This document shows, in pieces, positions 59,050-64,000 of a stretch of DNA of 64,000 nucleotides. Position 1 is the first letter of the stretch; every line of letters begins with the position of its first letter. The translations under genes were made by a program, and so were the position numbers. Source of the DNA: Reyranella sp. CPCC 100927 (GTDB lineage Bacteria > Pseudomonadota > Alphaproteobacteria > Reyranellales > Reyranellaceae); assembly GCF_007859315.1 (NCBI RefSeq), contig NZ_VOHA01000002.1, forward strand, positions 248,001 to 312,000, in the 5' to 3' direction. The notes beneath the pieces were generated by a model. The model saw only the letters and a program-made list of their open reading frames with translations. It had not been told where the DNA came from and did no database searches.

Positions 59050-60501
59050 TCACATTCCAGCGATGCACAGGTACTTCGTCTCGAGGTACTCGTCGATGCC
59101 GTATTTCGAGCCCTCACGGCCCAGGCCCGACTCCTTGACGCCGCCGAACGGGCCGATCTCGTTGGACAGAATCCCGGTGTTGATGCCGACCATGCCGGTC
59201 TCCATCGCCTCGGCCACGCGCCAGACGCGGCCGATGTCGCGGCTGTAGAAGTAGCCGGCGAGGCCGAACTCGGTGTTGTTGGCCAGCCGGATCGCATCGG
59301 CCTCGGTCTGGAAGCGCACCAGCGGCGCCACCGGCCCGAAGGTCTCCTCGCGCATCACGGCCATGGCCTCGGTGACGCCGGTCAGGATGGTGGGCTCGTA
59401 GAACGTGCCGCCGTTGGCATGGCGGCGGCCGCCGATGGCGACCTTGGCGCCCAGCGACACGGCATCGGCGACATGCTGCTCGACCTTCTCCAGGGCCGCC
59501 ATGTCGATCAGCGGGCCTTGCGTGACGCCGTCATCCAGGCCGTTGCCGACCTTCAGCTTGGCGACGGCCGCCGCCAGCTTGCCGGCAAAGGCGTCATAGA
59601 CGCCGTCCTGCACGAAGAGCCGGTTGGCGCAGACGCAGGTCTGTCCGGTGTTGCGATACTTCGAAGCGATGGCGCCCTCGACCGCCGCATCGAGATCGGC
59701 GTCGTCGAACACGACGAACGGTGCGTTGCCGCCCAGTTCCATCGACATCTTCTTCACCGTGCCGGCGCACGCCACCATCAGCTTCTTGCCGGTCTCGGTC
59801 GAGCCGGTGAAGGTGAGTTTGCGCACGATCGGGTTGGACGTCATCTCGCCGCCGATCTTGCCGGCGCTGCCGGTGATCACCGACAGCAGGCCCTTGGGCA
59901 GGCCGGCGCGCTCGGCCAGCACCGCCATGGCGAGCGCCGTGTAGGGCGTCTTGCTGGCGGGCTTCACCACGATCGGACAGCCGGCGGCCAGTGCCGGGCC
60001 GGCCTTGCGCGTGATCATGGCCGCCGGGAAGTTCCACGGCGTGATGGCGGCGCAGACACCGACCGGCTGCTTCAGCACCACCAGGCGCCGGTCGCGCCAC
60101 GGGCTCTGCAACACGTCGCCGTCCACGCGCTTGCCCTGCTCGGCGAACCATTCGATGAACGAGGCGGCGTAGGCCACCTCGCCCTTGGCCTCGGCCAGCG
60201 GCTTGCCCTGCTCGCTGGTCATCAGCACGCCGATATCATCGGCCTGCGCCACCATCATGTCGGCCCAGCGGCGCAGGATGACGGCGCGTTCCTTGGCCGG
60301 CGTCGACGCCCACGCCTTCATGGCGAAGTTCGCCGCCTCGATGGCGCGCCGCGTTTCCGTCGCGCCCATGCGCGGCACGGTGCCGATCTTGTCGCCGGTC
60401 GCCGGGTTGATGACGGTGTCGCTGGTGCCGTCCTCGGCGTCCATCCAGGTTCCGGCGACATAGGCCTGCTGGCGGAAAAGATCTGAGTCCTTGAGCTGCA
60501 T
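59050..60501 (-). CDS. gabD: NAD(P)-dependent succinate-semialdehyde dehydrogenase
   Basis: A 483-residue aldehyde dehydrogenase close in length and motifs to GabD. It has TPWNFP at 154-159, FTGSTETGKKLM (NAD-binding) near 231, Glu 255 in MELGGNAPF, and Cys 289 with a second Cys at 291 in NTGQTCVCANRLFV, the redox pair known from E. coli GabD. It oxidises succinate semialdehyde to succinate, the last step of GABA breakdown. The start at 60501 follows GGAGACCC. The aminotransferase two genes downstream would supply its substrate. Confidence 0.93.
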   Translation of the reverse strand: MQLKDSDLFRQQAYVAGTWMDAEDGTSDTVINPATGDKIGTVPRMGATETRRAIEAANFAMKAWASTPAKERAVILRRWADMMVAQADDIGVLMTSEQGKPLAEAKGEVAYAASFIEWFAEQGKRVDGDVLQSPWRDRRLVVLKQPVGVCAAITPWNFPAAMITRKAGPALAAGCPIVVKPASKTPYTALAMAVLAERAGLPKGLLSVITGSAGKIGGEMTSNPIVRKLTFTGSTETGKKLMVACAGTVKKMSMELGGNAPFVVFDDADLDAAVEGAIASKYRNTGQTCVCANRLFVQDGVYDAFAGKLAAAVAKLKVGNGLDDGVTQGPLIDMAALEKVEQHVADAVSLGAKVAIGGRRHANGGTFYEPTILTGVTEAMAVMREETFGPVAPLVRFQTEADAIRLANNTEFGLAGYFYSRDIGRVWRVAEAMETGMVGINTGILSNEIGPFGGVKESGLGREGSKYGIDEYLETKYLCIAGM

Positions 60502-60897
60502 GATGGGTCTCCAAGCGTTGGCGCAGGCTTAGCACCGCGATTGCGTGTGAATAAACCAGTGTTTCCGGTTTAGCGATCCGCCGCAACCCGGGCTCGCCCC
60601 CAGGCCTGGGGTGTGCGCTGGGGAGCAACCCACATCGCCGCAACCACACAGCGCCGAGGTATCTCTCCACCCTCTCCCCGGTAGAGTACCCGTATGGTGG
60701 CATAGGCGCCATGCAACGCCCGAAACAGCCGCGATGAAGGCCTGGCGGCAAGGCCGCTGCCTTGATGAAACTTAGATCTCATAGCAAAATAACGCGGCGG
60801 TAACAAACGAGGTGTAGCGCTGACTGCGAACAACCCGGCTCAAAGGGTTGGCGGAGAGAAGACCGAAGAGAGAGAACGCTCAATTGGGATCAGTTCC
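60502..60897. other. intergenic region before the porin
   Basis: About 400 bases without a convincing gene between the divergent gabD and porin genes. A promoter-like pair TTGATG (60762-60767) and CAAAAT (60785-60790) with a 17-base spacer lies about 108 bases before the porin start and would give a long leader. No hairpin is clear. Confidence 0.35.
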
Positions 60898-62130
60898 ATG
60901 AAACGCAGACTTCTGACTTCGACAGCCCTGACGCTGGTCACGACAGCAGCGTCGCCGGCACTCGCCGCCGATCCGATCAAGCTGGAGCTACGCGGATATT
61001 TCCAAGCCTTCATCTTGCTTGGCCGGATCGACAGAGATGTCAGTGGAACCACCGGCACGAGCTATCGTCCCGAGACATTCCGGTACGAAGGTGAAATCTG
61101 GTTCAGCGGCCAGTCCAAGCTCGACAATGGCACGACGATTGGCATTCGCGTGGAACTTGAAGCTTGGTCGCAAGGCGGCGGCAGTACGTCCACCAACGAC
61201 CAGATGGATGAAGAGTACATTTTCGCTTTCGGGGACTGGGGTCGCATCGAGTTCGGCGGCACCAACGATGCCTCCTACAAGATGGTCTTCGCGGCTCCAA
61301 CGGCCGTGCAGGGCTGGGGTTTCCAGGATCCGTCCATGGGGGCGCGATACCAGGGTTCGAACTTCTCATCATCCAACAATGCCGGGCGGGGTGGCACCGC
61401 GAATCCCGGGATGAGCGCCGCGATGGCCAACAACTCGGGCGACGCCAACAAGTTCAGCTACTTCTCGCCGCGGATCGCCGGCTTCCAGGTCGGCGCCTCG
61501 TACACGCCCCAGTTTTCCCGAACGGCCAGCCTGGCGCAGTGCGCATCCAACACCGGCGGTGGCAATATCAACAACTGCCCGCGAGACTCCAACGCTTGGA
61601 GCAGCGCGCTCGATATCGGCGCCAACTACCTGAACAAGTTCGGTGACGTGACGGTTGCGCTCTACGGCGGCTATTTCAATGCCAGCTTCGATCGCGGCAA
61701 CGCCGGCGGCGCCAACAACAACAATACCAATCCCTCCGCCAACGGCCGCTGGAAGAGCTGGGCAGCCGGCGCTCAGGTCGGTGTCGCGGGCTTCACCCTG
61801 GGCGGCGGCATCGGACGCGACAACAACGGCCTGAAGGGCAACAACGGAACCCGTTGGTACGCGGCCAGCCTCATGTATGGACAAGGTCCCTGGATGGTGT
61901 CCGCCGGATGGTGGGGCGGCCGCAACGACGAGAGGTCGGTCACGTCCACGACGGCGCAGAACCGCGCCGGCCGGGACAAGATCGACATCATCGAGATCGG
62001 CGGCAACTACATGCTGTCGTCGGGCATCCGACTCGTGGGCGGCTTCAGCTACGTCATGGGCTCCGGCCAATCAAAGAGCGAAAAGGCCGACGCCTGGGCC
62101 TTTCTGTTCGGCACCGTTCTCACCTTTTGA
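60898..62130 (+). CDS. outer-membrane porin
   Basis: A 410-residue beta-barrel porin. A Sec signal (MKRRLLTSTALTLVTTAASP, ALAADPI) is followed by an acidic N-terminal strand LELRGYFQAFILLGRIDRDV, a charged loop with EEYIFAFGDWGRIEFGGTND and many alternating beta segments, ending in the aromatic C-terminus WAFLFGTVLTF. The final Phe is a normal barrel signal. A loop with NNNTNPSANG is Asn-rich. It likely forms a general diffusion pore. It is divergent from gabD with a 396-base gap. Confidence 0.88.
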   Translation: MKRRLLTSTALTLVTTAASPALAADPIKLELRGYFQAFILLGRIDRDVSGTTGTSYRPETFRYEGEIWFSGQSKLDNGTTIGIRVELEAWSQGGGSTSTNDQMDEEYIFAFGDWGRIEFGGTNDASYKMVFAAPTAVQGWGFQDPSMGARYQGSNFSSSNNAGRGGTANPGMSAAMANNSGDANKFSYFSPRIAGFQVGASYTPQFSRTASLAQCASNTGGGNINNCPRDSNAWSSALDIGANYLNKFGDVTVALYGGYFNASFDRGNAGGANNNNTNPSANGRWKSWAAGAQVGVAGFTLGGGIGRDNNGLKGNNGTRWYAASLMYGQGPWMVSAGWWGGRNDERSVTSTTAQNRAGRDKIDIIEIGGNYMLSSGIRLVGGFSYVMGSGQSKSEKADAWAFLFGTVLTF

Positions 62131-62202
62131 TGCCCGCGATCGGCGGCGCGCGGGGCCCCGTGTCCTTGAGTCCTCATCCTCCCTCACACGGCGGCAGAGG
62201 TG

Positions 62203-63474
62203 TTAAAGACGCCAGCTGGCGGCGGTCGGTGAGTCAACCTGGCAGGCGGCCGCGGTGATCGCGGCCGTGAGCTGAGCCGCGACGCGCAGTTCGGACGGCG
62301 CGATCTTGTCGCGCGTGTCGGCCGGCGTCAGCACCAGGCGCAGGTTCGCGGCGGGATCGTCGTAGCCGGCCACCAGGCGTAGCGCCGGAATGCCGGCCAG
62401 CGCGAAGTTGCCGTGGTCTGAGTTCATCATCAGCGGCCGCACGCAGCGCAGGCTGTGGCCGTTGGCCTCGGCGACGCCCAGTAGGAACGGCTCGAGCGGC
62501 GCGAAGCCACTGGTCAGCGCCGTGAGCCGGGACGCGCCCGCGATGCTGTCGAGATTGACGTTGAGCGCAATCTTGCGCCGCGCGCTCTCGTCGAGGCTGG
62601 CGACGTACTGCGCCGAGCCGGTCAGTGCCCATTCCTCGACACTGAAGAAGGCGAGCCGGAGGCCGCGCCGCCACGTGGCGACCTGCGGTGCCAGCGCGCG
62701 CGTCACCGCCAGCGCCGCCGCGACACCCGTCGCGTTGTCCATGGCGCTTTCGCTGACGTCATGGCCATCGACATGGGCGCTCAGCACGACCCACTCGTCA
62801 CTGCGGCCGGGGATGTCGAAGAGCAGTGTTTGCGTCTGCGCCGGCTCTTCGTGGATGTCGAGGAAGAGCGTGACGCGCGGCCAGCCCGACGCGGTGCGCG
62901 CCAGGCGCGCTGCCGTCTCGGGCGTGATGCCGATACCGGGAATGCCGGCGCCGTTCTCGTCGCGGCCCGACGATCCCGCCACCAGCCCGCCGGGCACGGG
63001 GCCCGCGATCAGGAAGCCGACGGCACCGGCCTCGCGCGCCATGTCGTACTTGCGCCGGCGATGGATAGTGCCGGCCACGAACATCAGCTCGTGGCGCACC
63101 AGCACGATGCGGCCGGCGATCTCGCCGCGATGGGCCGCGAATTCCTCGGGCGTGCCGCGCCCCAGGTCGATCACCTCGGCCGTCAGCCCGTCGGCCGGTG
63201 TCGCCACCGAACGCACCAACGGATGGCCGGGAACCAGGCTGCCGTCGGCCAGGCGCAACTCCGTGCGCAACGCGCGCCAGCCGCCGTAGGGCACGGGAAT
63301 CGACCGGCACGCCACGCCACTGGCCGCGGCGCCGCGTTCGGCGACCAGCGCCATGGCCCGCTGTTCGCTCGGCGTGCCGGCGAGCCGCCCACCCAGCGCA
63401 CACAGCGCGTCGAAGTCACGCATCAACGCGGCATCACCGGCGATGCGGCCCACCAGTTCAGACGACAACAGCAT
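62203..63474 (-). CDS. M28 family aminopeptidase-like protein
   Basis: A 423-residue di-zinc peptidase relative with a PA-type insert (EEFAAHRGEIAGRIVLVRHE). Metal residues can be read as H234 and D236 in SAHVDGHD, D246 in AMDNATG, E280/E281 in SVEEW and D309 in NLDSIA. The last ligand is usually a His in an H-T/S-x-x-D-T motif; here the position reads VLTPADT, so a Leu (about 382) stands where His is expected. No signal peptide is visible. The ATG overlaps the LysR stop by one base, so they may be co-expressed. Activity is uncertain. Confidence 0.8.
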   Translation of the reverse strand: MLLSSELVGRIAGDAALMRDFDALCALGGRLAGTPSEQRAMALVAERGAAASGVACRSIPVPYGGWRALRTELRLADGSLVPGHPLVRSVATPADGLTAEVIDLGRGTPEEFAAHRGEIAGRIVLVRHELMFVAGTIHRRRKYDMAREAGAVGFLIAGPVPGGLVAGSSGRDENGAGIPGIGITPETAARLARTASGWPRVTLFLDIHEEPAQTQTLLFDIPGRSDEWVVLSAHVDGHDVSESAMDNATGVAAALAVTRALAPQVATWRRGLRLAFFSVEEWALTGSAQYVASLDESARRKIALNVNLDSIAGASRLTALTSGFAPLEPFLLGVAEANGHSLRCVRPLMMNSDHGNFALAGIPALRLVAGYDDPAANLRLVLTPADTRDKIAPSELRVAAQLTAAITAAACQVDSPTAASWRL

Positions 63475-64000
63475 CAGGCCTTCTCCCGGGCTGGAACCAC
63501 GAAGTTGCGCATATGGGTGTCAAAGGTCTCGAGAAAGGCGCGCCCGATCATCGACAGCGCGCGGTCGGCGGCGTGGAAGACCGCGATCTCGTAGGGCACG
63601 ATCGGGCGAAACGGCCGCACCTCCAGCCCCGCGTCGCGGAACTGCGCCGCCGAAGCCGGATCGACGATCGACACGCCGACCCCGTTGGCGACCAGGCTGC
63701 AGATGACGGCGAACAGCTCCGACACCGTGATGAAATTCAGATGCGCGGCCGCCTCGGCGAATGCCGCATTGATCACATGAAAGGCAGCCCACTCGCGCGA
63801 CATGCCGACGAAGGGCAGGCCCGACAGATGCGCCGGCGTGATCACGTCGTGAGCAGCCAGTGCATGCCCCTTGGGCAGGATGGCCACGCACGCCATGCGA
63901 TAGCGCGTCACCGTCAGTCCGGTGGGATCGATCGGCAGCTCGGCAATGCCGATGTCGTGCGTGCGCGAGGGAAACATGCCGCGCACCAGGTCGGAGTTGC
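63474..64000 (-). CDS. LysR family regulator, partial (C-terminal part)
   Basis: Only the effector-binding domain is in the window; the gene runs past the right edge and the DNA-binding part is missing. Seen are DIGIAELPIDPTGLTVTRYR, MACVAILPKGHALAAHDVIT and ICSLVANGVGVSIVDPASAA, all standard for the LysR substrate domain. The reading frame is open to the window edge. The stop overlaps the start of the M28 gene by one base, so the two are transcribed together. The effector is unknown. Confidence 0.88.
   Translation of the reverse strand, partial: NSDLVRGMFPSRTHDIGIAELPIDPTGLTVTRYRMACVAILPKGHALAAHDVITPAHLSGLPFVGMSREWAAFHVINAAFAEAAAHLNFITVSELFAVICSLVANGVGVSIVDPASAAQFRDAGLEVRPFRPIVPYEIAVFHAADRALSMIGRAFLETFDTHMRNFVVPAREKA

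Noticed and set aside
60570-60833. An open frame before the porin on the minus strand
   Set aside because: No ribosome site and composition like intergenic DNA.

Overview
The window reads as chromosomal DNA of a GC-rich, metabolically versatile, free-living alphaproteobacterium. The type fits Rhodospirillales/Hyphomicrobiales soil or plant-associated genera such as Reyranella or Vineibacter; this placement is inferred from gene content, not from a marker-gene tree. Supporting signs are the PQQ cluster, several Bug-type and TAXI-type solute receptors, a CaiB/BaiF CoA-transferase, an LLM-class oxidoreductase, an outer-membrane porin and many intergenic palindromes. No tRNA, rRNA, CRISPR array, prophage or replication origin was seen.

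Region by region. 0-3.6 kb: small genes (a lipoprotein, a 29-residue membrane peptide next to a zf-CHCC protein, two short basic or cysteine-containing proteins), a decayed small gene, and a CapA-like metallophosphatase. 3.7-7.1 kb: a hydratase and an amidohydrolase on the minus strand, then an IS1182-type insertion sequence sitting exactly in the centre of a REP-like palindrome. 7.1-11.5 kb: two small secreted proteins, a LysR regulator, and a LuxR-type response regulator followed by a hybrid histidine kinase. 11.6-17.1 kb: a minus-strand set of catalase-like protein, unknown protein, DyP peroxidase and membrane PQQ glucose-type dehydrogenase. 17.4-21.6 kb: an HlyD/ABC-2/ABC-2 exporter operon and a LuxR regulator. 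21.7-25.8 kb: MOSC protein, class II aldolase, GST, a Bug receptor and an XRE-cupin regulator. 25.9-27.1 kb: a protein with caspase-like His and Cys motifs, and rpmJ. 27.5-30.6 kb: pqqABCDE with overlapping genes. 30.8-33.3 kb: PA14 protein, TetR regulator and phosphotransferase.

33.5-46 kb is a large carboxylate-uptake region. It holds a TctB/TctA-like hybrid, TctB and TctA, two tandem TAXI receptors with one fused TRAP permease, a CoA-transferase, and two near-twin Tat-exported Bug receptors flanking an LLM oxidoreductase. 46.2-49.7 kb is a compact three-gene operon of long alpha-helical proteins, one anchored in the membrane; I cannot assign it and it is the best candidate here for an undescribed system. 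49.9-54.3 kb: DUF3237 protein, acyl-CoA synthetase, and a sulfur module made of a rhodanese and a divergent persulfide-dioxygenase-like MBL/rhodanese fusion. 54.3-57.2 kb: secreted unknown proteins, one of them an LprI/RsiV-type. 57.2-60.5 kb: omega-amino-acid aminotransferase and succinate-semialdehyde dehydrogenase, a GABA-type route. 60.9-64 kb: porin, M28 peptidase and the 3' end of a LysR gene that runs off the window.

How the parts connect. PQQ made by pqqABCDE is the cofactor of the membrane dehydrogenase at 11.6-14.0 kb. Tct/TRAP/Bug uptake feeds CoA activation (CoA-transferase, acyl-CoA synthetase, phosphotransferase of the acyl-CoA-dehydrogenase-linked type). Several families of intergenic palindromes (about 80-125 bp inverted pairs) punctuate the ends of transcription units. 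An identical 18-bp sequence containing a T-N11-A LysR box lies both in front of the LysR gene and in front of the amidohydrolase, which suggests a small regulon.
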